Positions 8,040 to 15,408 of a DNA stretch of 34,613 nt are shown here, one piece after another; the first letter of the stretch is position 1, and every line of letters starts with the position of its first letter. Position numbers and translations under genes: made by a program. The notes below the pieces were generated by a model. It was not told the origin of the DNA. It did not search any database and was given only the letters and a program-made list of their open reading frames with translations. Source of the stretch: Myxococcales bacterium. Its GTDB lineage: Bacteria; Myxococcota; Polyangia; Fen-1088. Location: NCBI GenBank assembly GCA_003155465.1, contig PMCR01000367.1, positions 1 to 34,613 of the forward strand, given 5' to 3'.

Positions 8040-10412
8040 GTGGCCCCAAGGTCCGGCGTGCTTTCCATCGCAGATGCGCCAGGGCGCAGGGTTGCTCGGC
8101 GGGCGAAGTCCTGTTTCGCTGCGCTCCTAGTCGCTGCCCTGATCAGCGGGAACGCGCTCCGTGCTCAGGCTGAGCCAGCAAACCTGCTCGCCGGCAAGCG
8201 TCCTTCACGCAGCGAAGGCGTGACCCACGCGGGTCGTCTCACGGACGGCATTCTCAGCAATGAGGGCGACGAATGGTTGACCGACATGACCGCACGATTG
8301 TCCTCACCCTCGTCGTTCGTCGAATACGATCTGGGTGAAACGCAAGCCGTGCGCTGCGCCCTCATTCAGGCAGATAGCAACGAAGTCGGTCTGCTGTCAG
8401 GCTCCCTCGACGGTCAAACCTGGCAGCCCCTGTGGCGGGTCGGTGGCGGATGGAGCCCAGGGATGCTTTTGCGTAGCACAAGACTCGAAGCGACCGCACG
8501 CTACCTTCGGTTGTCTGTCACCGGGGGCGATGCGTTTCACAGCGTGGGAGAAATCGCGGCCTATTCCGAGTGCCCTGTGCCTTGGCCAGCCGAATTGCGC
8601 CGCGAGCACGGTACGCCGGCAGGCGAATCCATCGACACCAACATCTTGCTGTTCGGGCTCCTGGCCGGATTCTTCGTGTTGATGCATCGAGGTCATGGGT
8701 GGCGACTGCAGTACATCCTGCTGTTGCCAGCACTGGCAATGGGTTGGAAAGTCGTGGCGGAGCTCATCGAACTCTTTGATTTCAATCGAGAGCCACCCCT
8801 GCGCGCCATGGTAGCGGCGCTGGCAGCAGTCGTATTGGTGAAGGAAACCTTCCTGTCCAGGCGCTGGCCGGCCCGCCGCGTGGTGACCCTGGCAACGCTC
8901 TCCCTGTGTGCGGCGACGGCTTTTGGCACCTACTACCACTTTGGGATGTTTCAATTCGTCGACCACGCGAAGGGCCGGCGCACTTTCGTCCACACTTTCG
9001 ACATGCGGCACTATTTCCCAGTTGCCAAGTACTTCCGCGAACTGCGCTACGATGGCCTATACCTGGCCAGCCTGGCTGCGTACATGGACAACACGCCAGA
9101 CTTCACGGCAGCCGACCTTGGTCAAGTGCGGGTGCGCGACCTGCGCACCAGCGAGATACGTTCTGCCCGTGAACTCGCCAGCGAGCTACCCCAGATCCGC
9201 ACTCGCTTCACCGCCGAACGCTGGGACCAGTTCAAGCGCGACATGAAGTACTTCTCCGACGCCATGGGCAAGGACGACTATCTGGGCAGCTTGGCAGACC
9301 ATGGTGGCAATGCGACGCCGGCGTGGATCTTGTCCGCCTACCTGCTCTTCAGGAACGCGCCCGCCAGCGAACTAACCCTCACCCTGGCTGGGCTCATCGA
9401 TCCAGTACTGGTCTTGTTTTTCTTTCTGATGCTCGCGCGCACCTTCGGGACGCGCGTGATGCTCTACGCGATGGTGATCTGGGGGGCGACCGACTTCTAT
9501 ACCTTCACGACGAACTTCGTGGGCTCGACCCTGCGCCAGGATTGGCTGGTCGCGCTCGGATTGGGCGTCTGCGCGATCAAGCGCAAACGACCCTGCGTGG
9601 GCGGCGCACTGGTCGCGTACAGCGGCCTCATTCGTGCGTTTCCGGCCATGTCGGTTCTCTTCTTCCTTGTGCCGATGGCATGGTTCGTTTTCGATCATCT
9701 ACTGTGGAAAAGGCGGCTGCCATCGATGGCCGATTGGCGGGCCTGCCAGCGGCCTGCCCTGCGCGCGTGTTTTGGTGCCGCGGCTTGTGTGGTCACGCTG
9801 GTTGTCTTGACCTCGGTGATGTTCGGTTTTGCCGGCTCGTGGATGGCCTGGCAACGAAAGATCGGGCACCACGCCACCGACCCCAGCACCAACAACGTTG
9901 GTTTTCGGAATGTACTGGCCTTTGATTCTGACTTCTCGGCCGAGCGTCTGATCACCAACCATCATCCGGCGCCTGATGAGGAATGGGTGCGGACACAACG
10001 CTCAACCTTTGCGACCCGCCAGGTTCTGTTCTACGGTACCCTGCTGGTCGTAGCCGCACTCGCCGCCCTCGCATGCCGTGGTCGTAGCCTGGAACAGGCG
10101 GCACTCATTGGACTCCTGCTCGTTCCGTTCACCTTCTACCCATCCAACTACTATTGCCATTTCGTGTTCTTGTTGCCCATGGCCGTGGCCAACCCGCTCG
10201 GCGACCGTGACCGTGCTTTCGCATGGGTGTTCATCGTGCTTGCCGCCCTGTGCGTGGGTCAGGTCTTTACGCTCGGCGAGCGTTGGGTCGATCTTCGCTA
10301 CACGTATCAGAGCTTCCTCCTGCTCATAGGCTTCGTCGCGATCATGGTGGGACTTGCCTGGCAGTCGCTGGCCGTGGCGCCCTTCAGCCTCGACGACGGC
10401 AGGGCCAGTTAG
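8040..10412 (+). CDS. Discoidin-like (F5/8 type C) domain fused to polytopic membrane protein, GT-C-like
   Basis: The product has 790 aa from the GTG at 8040, with a weak purine-rich upstream region. Residues 21-45 form a cleavable-looking signal (CFAALLVAALISGNALRAQA). Residues about 47-178 resemble an F5/8 type C or discoidin carbohydrate-binding fold: NLLAGKRPS, RLTDGI, FVEYDLGETQAV, SLDGQTWQPLW and ARYLRLSV are all typical positions. From about residue 198 on, ten or more hydrophobic segments follow, with a large loop around 300-430 (FDMRHYFPVAKYFREL, DYLGSLADHGGNATPAW). The layout suggests a membrane glycosyltransferase or polymerase with a periplasmic glycan-binding module. I do not recognise a specific family for the membrane part. 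It is the last of four GT-C-like genes in a row. Confidence 0.65.
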   Translation: MAPRSGVLSIADAPGRRVARRAKSCFAALLVAALISGNALRAQAEPANLLAGKRPSRSEGVTHAGRLTDGILSNEGDEWLTDMTARLSSPSSFVEYDLGETQAVRCALIQADSNEVGLLSGSLDGQTWQPLWRVGGGWSPGMLLRSTRLEATARYLRLSVTGGDAFHSVGEIAAYSECPVPWPAELRREHGTPAGESIDTNILLFGLLAGFFVLMHRGHGWRLQYILLLPALAMGWKVVAELIELFDFNREPPLRAMVAALAAVVLVKETFLSRRWPARRVVTLATLSLCAATAFGTYYHFGMFQFVDHAKGRRTFVHTFDMRHYFPVAKYFRELRYDGLYLASLAAYMDNTPDFTAADLGQVRVRDLRTSEIRSARELASELPQIRTRFTAERWDQFKRDMKYFSDAMGKDDYLGSLADHGGNATPAWILSAYLLFRNAPASELTLTLAGLIDPVLVLFFFLMLARTFGTRVMLYAMVIWGATDFYTFTTNFVGSTLRQDWLVALGLGVCAIKRKRPCVGGALVAYSGLIRAFPAMSVLFFLVPMAWFVFDHLLWKRRLPSMADWRACQRPALRACFGAAACVVTLVVLTSVMFGFAGSWMAWQRKIGHHATDPSTNNVGFRNVLAFDSDFSAERLITNHHPAPDEEWVRTQRSTFATRQVLFYGTLLVVAALAALACRGRSLEQAALIGLLLVPFTFYPSNYYCHFVFLLPMAVANPLGDRDRAFAWVFIVLAALCVGQVFTLGERWVDLRYTYQSFLLLIGFVAIMVGLAWQSLAVAPFSLDDGRAS

Positions 10413-10585
10413 ACCAGGTTGAATTCCGACCCAATGACCATCGACGGCCAGCCCGTTCCGGTGCCTGGCGACGCATGGGGATATTCATGTGTGGTGGATC
10501 TAGGCTCGGCAAGTGCGGAGGGAGCGCAAATTCGTTAGACCCGAATTCCGCCCGGAAACGCACCTAAAACAACAAGCTGCCTTGT

Positions 10586-10708
10586 ATGCTCTGGTTGGCA
10601 CCTATTCTTGCTTCGGCATTCTGCGCCATCGGCGTGGGAATGCTGTTGTCGGCGTGCAATACATCTGGTGCCGGAAAGGGCACGCCAGGGACGGGCGGTA
10701 GCACCTAA
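10586..10708 (+). CDS. Small lipoprotein, 40 aa (entericidin-sized)
   Basis: ATG at 10586 to TAA at 10706-10708. The peptide starts MLWLAPILASAFCAIG, continues GVGMLLSAC with a good lipobox (LSAC, Cys at residue 24) and ends in a short Gly/Thr-rich tail (GAGKGTPGTGGST). The size and the CNTSGAGK start of the mature part recall entericidin-type peptides, but the match is only stylistic. No strong ribosome-binding site is visible. It ends 4 bp before the ATG of the beta-helix gene at 10713, so translational coupling is possible. It could instead be the 5' stump of a truncated Gly-linker lipoprotein. The upstream gap 10413-10585 contains two imperfect direct copies of a TTAGACC...GAATTCCG motif (near 10410 and 10535) and nothing else I can name. 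Confidence 0.45.
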   Translation: MLWLAPILASAFCAIGVGMLLSACNTSGAGKGTPGTGGST

Positions 10709-10712
10709 GCAG

Positions 10713-13367
10713 ATGGACGACAACTTGGAGAACAGAACCTACGACTTGCCGCTGGCAACGGGCCTGCTGCGCGCGACAGTTCGGCCATCGCACCTCGCAG
10801 CGGGGCTGCTTGCGGCCATCTTGGTGGCGCCCCGTGGGGCCTGGGCCGCCGATGGCGGAGCGCCTTCAACCCCCGCGGACACCCAGGCGACGTACTACGT
10901 TTCGCCCCAAGGGAACGACTGCAACCCGGGCTCTCTGGAGGCGCCCTTTCGAACGCTTTCCAGGGCCCGTGATGTCGTGCGGACAGTGAACAGCGCAATG
11001 ACCGGCGACATTGTCGTTCGTTTGCGTGGTGGTACCTATCCCCTGACCAATACGCTTTCCTTTGCCGCCGCCGACTCAGGAACGGGCGGTTTCTACGTCA
11101 AGTACCTCGCCTACACCGGCGAGACGCCCTTGTTGACGGGCGGCCAACCCATCGGCGGATGGAGCCTTTCTGATTCGACTAAGAACATATGGCAGGCCAC
11201 CGGCGTGACGTCGCGGTTCCGCCAGCTCTACGTGAACGGCAGCAAGGCGATCCGGGCACGCACCCCCAATCTGGGCACGGGAGGTGCGGCCAACTTCAAT
11301 CGCGTCACGGGGGCCGACCAGACCGTGCCCAATGTGCAGGTCGCCAGCTCGCAGGTTTCGAACTGGAACAATCTGCCCAAGGTGGAGATGCATCTGATGA
11401 TCAATTGGGGCGACGCCATCCTGCGTCTGGCCTCGTATTCCACGACAGGCGCCACCGCGTTCCTGAAATTCCAGAGTCCGGAAACCGGCATCTTGTCGCA
11501 AAGACCCTTTCCCATCCTCGCATCCGTGAAGCAGGCCTACTATTTCGAGAACGCGTTGGAATTCCTCGACGTCCCGGGCGAGTGGTACTTGGACGAGACC
11601 ACGAACACCCTCTACTACGAACCCAGGGCAGGCGAAGACATGGCCACCGCCACGGTCGTGGCACCGATGCTTGAGGCCCTGGTCAGCGTCATGGGCGCGA
11701 GCGCCGATACCAGTCCCGCGCACCACATCTGGTTTCAGGGCCTGGCCTTCGCCCATTCCACGTATTTGCGGCCGAGCAGCTTCGGATTCTTGGACGGGCA
11801 GGCGGGACAGTACAACGTCTCGGCGACCGCACAGAACCAACAGTACGTGGGAAGACCGACCGCGGGCGTCCTGGTCGCGAACGCCAACAACATATGGTTC
11901 GAGCGGAACATTTTCACCCAGATGGCCGCTACCGGTCTTGACTTCAACTACGGCACCCATGACGACACCATCGTGGGGAATGTGTTCACGGACATTGGCG
12001 GTGCCGGAGTCTCGGTCGGCAAGTTTGTTCAGGACGAGGCCACCGAGTTTCACATCCCCTACAACCCGACCAAGCCGAGCGAGATCTGCACGAACGACAC
12101 CATCAAGGACAACTACATCACGAACGTAACGACTGAAATCCAAGGCGCTTGCGGCATTGCGTGCGGATACCCGCGGTCCATCGACATCGAGCACAACGAA
12201 GTCTCGGACGTGAACTACACCGGGATTTCGGTGGGTTTCGGCTGGACATCAGGGGCCAATGCGATGAGCGCCAACCGGATCAACTACAACAACATCCACA
12301 ACGTCGTGAAGATTCTGGCTGATGGCGGGGGCATTTACACCCTGTCCAACCAGGGTTCAGGTTCCCAGATGGAGTACAACTACATCCATGATTTCCAGAA
12401 GTCACAGTGGGCTGACTACGGCGATCACGGCCTGTACTTGGACGAGCAGACCAGTGGATATTCAGTCAGTCACAATGTGCTGGTCAATTGCCCCGCCATC
12501 AGCACCAACCACCCCGGGGCCAACACCATGTCCGACAACGCGGGAACGCTCGCATCCACCATCAGCGGCGCCGGCATAGAGCCCGCGTATGGTGATATCA
12601 AGAAGAACCTGACGATTCCGGTTCCGACCTTCGCCGGCGCCGGCTCGGGTGGTGGCGGGGCGTGCACGAACACCGGTGGCGCTGGAGGTACCGGAGGCGC
12701 GACCGGCTCCGGCGGCGCCACTGGAGCGGGCGGATCGCGGAACCCGGGGGGAACTACCGGCACGGGCGGCGCAACCAACAGGGGAGGCGCGACCGGCACA
12801 GGCGGGGCTTCCAGGGCAGGTGGTTCCACCAGCGCGGGTGGTTCCCCAAGCACAGGCGGGACCATGAGCGCGGGCAGCGCCACGAACGACGGCGGGGCGA
12901 TGAGCACGGGCGGTTCGACTGGCTTGGCCGGCGCCATCGCGGCTGGCGGCACGCCGAGCACAGGTGGCGCAGCCGCGACCGGCGGCTTGACGAGCACCGG
13001 GGGCGCATCTGTGACTGGTGGTTTTGCGAGCGGTGGCGCTTCTTCGGCTCCGGGAGGAACGGCTGGGGCCACAATATCGTCCGCCAGCCAGACGAACCCG
13101 ACGGGAAGCGGTTGCAATTGCAGGCTCGTCGGAAATGTCGCGAACCGGAGTTCTCAAGATGGCCTTGGGCACTTCTGCTTCCTTATGCTCGGCCTCGCGT
13201 CGCTTGGACTGCTTTCGCTTCGCCGTGTCTCAGCAGCCGCGTGGTTGACAGACCCGCTGCGGATGAAGCACGCACAGAGGCATGCAAAGCACTCTGCACC
13301 TGATCGGCTGTGCCTTGCGGGTCGCGGCGCTTGCGACCTTGGTGAGCGGCCTGGCCGGATGCGGTGA
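10713..13367 (+). CDS. Secreted right-handed beta-helix protein with Gly-rich linker and MYXO-CTERM-like tail
   Basis: The product has 884 aa from the ATG at 10713, chosen because it follows the small lipoprotein stop by 4 bp and places an N-terminal signal (AAGLLAAILVAPRGAWAA, about residues 33-50) sensibly. The mature protein opens with TYYVSPQGNDCNPGSLEAPF and TLSRARDVVRTV. That is the hallmark entry of right-handed parallel beta-helix carbohydrate-active proteins (pectate-lyase-like, PF13229/GH141-like). Helix coils with NNI, NYI and HNV ladders follow (for example ADGGGIYTLSNQGSGSQ, GLYLDEQTSGYSVSHNVL). Then comes a roughly 140-aa [TSA]GG[AST]-repeat linker, and then GCNC plus a hydrophobic helix (FCFLMLGLASLGLLSL) and RR, as in MYXO-CTERM sorting tails. 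Unusually, about 40 residues follow the RR and overlap the next small ORF. Probably cell-surface or outer-membrane sorted; substrate unknown. Confidence 0.75.
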   Translation: MDDNLENRTYDLPLATGLLRATVRPSHLAAGLLAAILVAPRGAWAADGGAPSTPADTQATYYVSPQGNDCNPGSLEAPFRTLSRARDVVRTVNSAMTGDIVVRLRGGTYPLTNTLSFAAADSGTGGFYVKYLAYTGETPLLTGGQPIGGWSLSDSTKNIWQATGVTSRFRQLYVNGSKAIRARTPNLGTGGAANFNRVTGADQTVPNVQVASSQVSNWNNLPKVEMHLMINWGDAILRLASYSTTGATAFLKFQSPETGILSQRPFPILASVKQAYYFENALEFLDVPGEWYLDETTNTLYYEPRAGEDMATATVVAPMLEALVSVMGASADTSPAHHIWFQGLAFAHSTYLRPSSFGFLDGQAGQYNVSATAQNQQYVGRPTAGVLVANANNIWFERNIFTQMAATGLDFNYGTHDDTIVGNVFTDIGGAGVSVGKFVQDEATEFHIPYNPTKPSEICTNDTIKDNYITNVTTEIQGACGIACGYPRSIDIEHNEVSDVNYTGISVGFGWTSGANAMSANRINYNNIHNVVKILADGGGIYTLSNQGSGSQMEYNYIHDFQKSQWADYGDHGLYLDEQTSGYSVSHNVLVNCPAISTNHPGANTMSDNAGTLASTISGAGIEPAYGDIKKNLTIPVPTFAGAGSGGGGACTNTGGAGGTGGATGSGGATGAGGSRNPGGTTGTGGATNRGGATGTGGASRAGGSTSAGGSPSTGGTMSAGSATNDGGAMSTGGSTGLAGAIAAGGTPSTGGAAATGGLTSTGGASVTGGFASGGASSAPGGTAGATISSASQTNPTGSGCNCRLVGNVANRSSQDGLGHFCFLMLGLASLGLLSLRRVSAAAWLTDPLRMKHAQRHAKHSAPDRLCLAGRGACDLGERPGRMR
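12640..13072 (+). repeat. Degenerate Gly-rich coding repeat ([S/T/A]-G-G-[A/S/T] linker)
   Basis: Inside the beta-helix gene, about 140 residues are made of 5-residue-like units such as TGGAT, SGGAT, TGGAS and AGGST, encoded by imperfect GGCGGxxCx repeats. Such low-complexity spacers between catalytic domain and surface anchor are common in myxobacterial exported proteins. At DNA level the repeat is prone to length change. Confidence 0.8.
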
Positions 13368-13479
13368 CGACGACGGACACCAAGACACGGGGTATGGCGC
13401 GGGACAACCCCCACTCAAATTCCGCGACGATTTCGCAGGATCCATGGCAGCCGTGTCATGGTGCCGTCGCGCCACTTGA
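13282..13479 (+). pseudogene. Short lipoprotein ORF, probably the 5' stump of a truncated secreted protein
   Basis: The 65-aa product has a clear lipoprotein signal (ALRVAALATLVSGLAGC, Cys at about residue 27), an acidic GDDDGHQDTGYG spacer and then PPLKFRDDFAGSMAAVSW. The FRDDFAGS..A.W stretch looks like the first strand of a LamG/concanavalin-like module (compare the common FSDDFSGS..W pattern). The frame then stops after six more residues. I infer a gene cut short early in its first domain. It overlaps the end of the beta-helix ORF by 86 bp in another frame; AGAGG lies only 1 nt before the ATG. It could alternatively be a genuine small lipoprotein. Confidence 0.45.
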
Positions 13480-13545
13480 CCAAATGTCCGCGACTGTCCC
13501 GCGATCAGGGTGCGGCACAGAAGTTGCTACTGCGAGGTACTCGCA

Positions 13546-15408
13546 ATGACCAAATCACATGGACTCGTGTGCGGAGTGCTGGTGGCCACCCTTTGCGGCT
13601 GTTCCTCCGGTGGCAACAGCCCCTCGATGGGCGGTGGAAGCGACTACCCAGGGTCGGGTGGTAGCAACGGTATGGGAACCAGGCCCTCGGCGGCCGGGGG
13701 GAACATGGCTGCCGTGGGAGCCGGGCCAGGCGGCGCCACCGCTCTGGCCCCCGAGAACGAGCAGTCGCTCACCTTCTTGGCGCCCCAGCCGGGCAAACGC
13801 TACGTGTACGTGGCCAACCCGACGCGCGACTCGGTGGCGGTTATTGACTCCGTGTCGCTGGCCATTGCCGAGGTCACGCCGGGCGACACGCCGACCTATG
13901 TGGCCACGATCCCCGGAGAGGACGTGGCCCTGGTCATCAACACGGGATCAAGCACGCTTTCGGTTTTGCGAACCACGGATGCCGGAACCACGGTCTCGTC
14001 GCCTCTGCCCATCATCAAGGGAGCCAATGCCATCGCCATCGCGCCCGGCGGCGCCCATGCCGTGGTCTGGTTCGATGTGGCACAACCGAACGCCAGAATC
14101 CTTTCGGGCAGTTTCCAGAACGTCTCACTCGTCACCCTGTCGACGGCCAGCGACAGGGCCTTCACCGTCACCGTCGGGTTCAAGCCAAGCGCTGTAGTCT
14201 TTTCCGACGATGGCACGGCGGCCTTCGTGATCACGAGCGACGGTATCTCTGAACTGCGCTTCGCCAGCCTGCAAACCTCCGCGATCGCCCCGCTCGTGCG
14301 CATTGAAAGCTCGGCCGCCCCGGGGTCCGACGCCGGCAGCGCAAGTCCAGACGTGGGAGTCCTTCCTGATGTCGGCGCGCCCAGTCTGGATGGAGGGGCT
14401 GAGGCCGGCTCGTCCGGCGAGGATGGCGGGAGCGCCGGCGAGGTCGGCACTGCTCCGGCGCCGCCCGATGCGACGCCGGCCCCACCCGACACCGCGCCCG
14501 CGATCACCGGAACCGGACTCCCAGTCGACGTGTCGGTAACCCGCGATGGCCGCTGGGCCATCGCTCGGCGGGATGGCAGGAATGAACTCTTGCTGGTGGA
14601 CCTTATGGGCAGCACCGTGCAATCCCTGCAACTGTCCAGCCAGGTCACGGATCTGGACATGTCCGACACGACAGACACGGCCGGTGGAGATATTCACGCT
14701 TTCGCCGTTCTGCGCGACGAGAGCAAGCTGGTGCGCATCGCCATTCCGGATGGCTTCACCGGAGCGTCCCCACCCGATATTTGGCCGGTCACCGGTGAGA
14801 CGGTGGGCCAGGTAAGCATCAGCGCCCATGGAAAGTACGCCATTCTCTACACCACGGCCCTGCCCATCGAACGCCTGGTCGTGTCGCCGCTGCTGCCCAG
14901 CGGGACGTTCGCGCCCAAAGGCGTGGTTCTGCAAAAAGGGATTCGCGCGGTTGCCATCGCCCCGGACGAGAAGACTGCGTTCGTCCTGCACACGAAGGTC
15001 TCGGGCAACCCATCGGATCCTGGTATCACCGTGGACGAGGCGATCGACCGTCAGTACGGCTACAGTGCGGTTAGTTTGGAGGGCCGATTCGCCACGCTGC
15101 AAACCACCAGCGCCAATCCCGACCCCTTCGCCATCACCCCCGATTCATCGAGTGTGTTCGTGCTTTTGCGCGACGACTCGGCCAACTTGCGCATGGCCGA
15201 GCAGATGTCCCTCACCACCTTCCAGGTAAAGGACTTTCAATTGGGTAGCCCGCCCAACGCCATTGGAGCTCTGGGTGGAATCAACCACAAGGTATTTGTC
15301 AACCAGGTGCACAGTGAAGGCCGTATCAGCTTCATCGACTGGGATTGGGACAAGGGCACTGTAGAGTCGGTGACCGGCTTTGCGCTCAACGGAAGGATCC
15401 GGCAATGA
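13546..15408 (+). CDS. Beta-propeller lipoprotein (YVTN/YncE-like) with internal Asp/Pro-rich insert
   Basis: The product has 620 aa. The ATG at 13546 is preceded by GAGGT at 7 nt. The lipoprotein signal is VCGVLVATLCGCSSGG (Cys about 19), then a Gly/Ser linker. From about residue 85 on, blade-like repeats appear: KRYVYVANPTRDSVAVIDS, DVALVINTGSSTLSVL, DGTAAFVITSDGISELR, DGRWAIARRDGRNELLLVDL. These fit YVTN/YncE-type propellers. A roughly 65-residue insert rich in Asp, Gly, Ala and Pro (about 258-324) interrupts the propeller between blades. Presumably anchored in the outer membrane or periplasm as a binding scaffold. It overlaps the next gene by ATGA (15405-15408), indicating translational coupling. 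Ligand unknown. Confidence 0.75.
   Translation: MTKSHGLVCGVLVATLCGCSSGGNSPSMGGGSDYPGSGGSNGMGTRPSAAGGNMAAVGAGPGGATALAPENEQSLTFLAPQPGKRYVYVANPTRDSVAVIDSVSLAIAEVTPGDTPTYVATIPGEDVALVINTGSSTLSVLRTTDAGTTVSSPLPIIKGANAIAIAPGGAHAVVWFDVAQPNARILSGSFQNVSLVTLSTASDRAFTVTVGFKPSAVVFSDDGTAAFVITSDGISELRFASLQTSAIAPLVRIESSAAPGSDAGSASPDVGVLPDVGAPSLDGGAEAGSSGEDGGSAGEVGTAPAPPDATPAPPDTAPAITGTGLPVDVSVTRDGRWAIARRDGRNELLLVDLMGSTVQSLQLSSQVTDLDMSDTTDTAGGDIHAFAVLRDESKLVRIAIPDGFTGASPPDIWPVTGETVGQVSISAHGKYAILYTTALPIERLVVSPLLPSGTFAPKGVVLQKGIRAVAIAPDEKTAFVLHTKVSGNPSDPGITVDEAIDRQYGYSAVSLEGRFATLQTTSANPDPFAITPDSSSVFVLLRDDSANLRMAEQMSLTTFQVKDFQLGSPPNAIGALGGINHKVFVNQVHSEGRISFIDWDWDKGTVESVTGFALNGRIRQ

Noticed and set aside
10410..10555. 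Two imperfect direct copies of TTAGACC...GAATTCCG in the gap before the small lipoprotein
   Set aside because: Only about 18-20 bp with indels; not enough to propose an element or operator.
11076..12194. Long minus-strand ORF opposite the beta-helix gene
   Set aside because: Antisense shadow; composition follows the real frame on the other strand.
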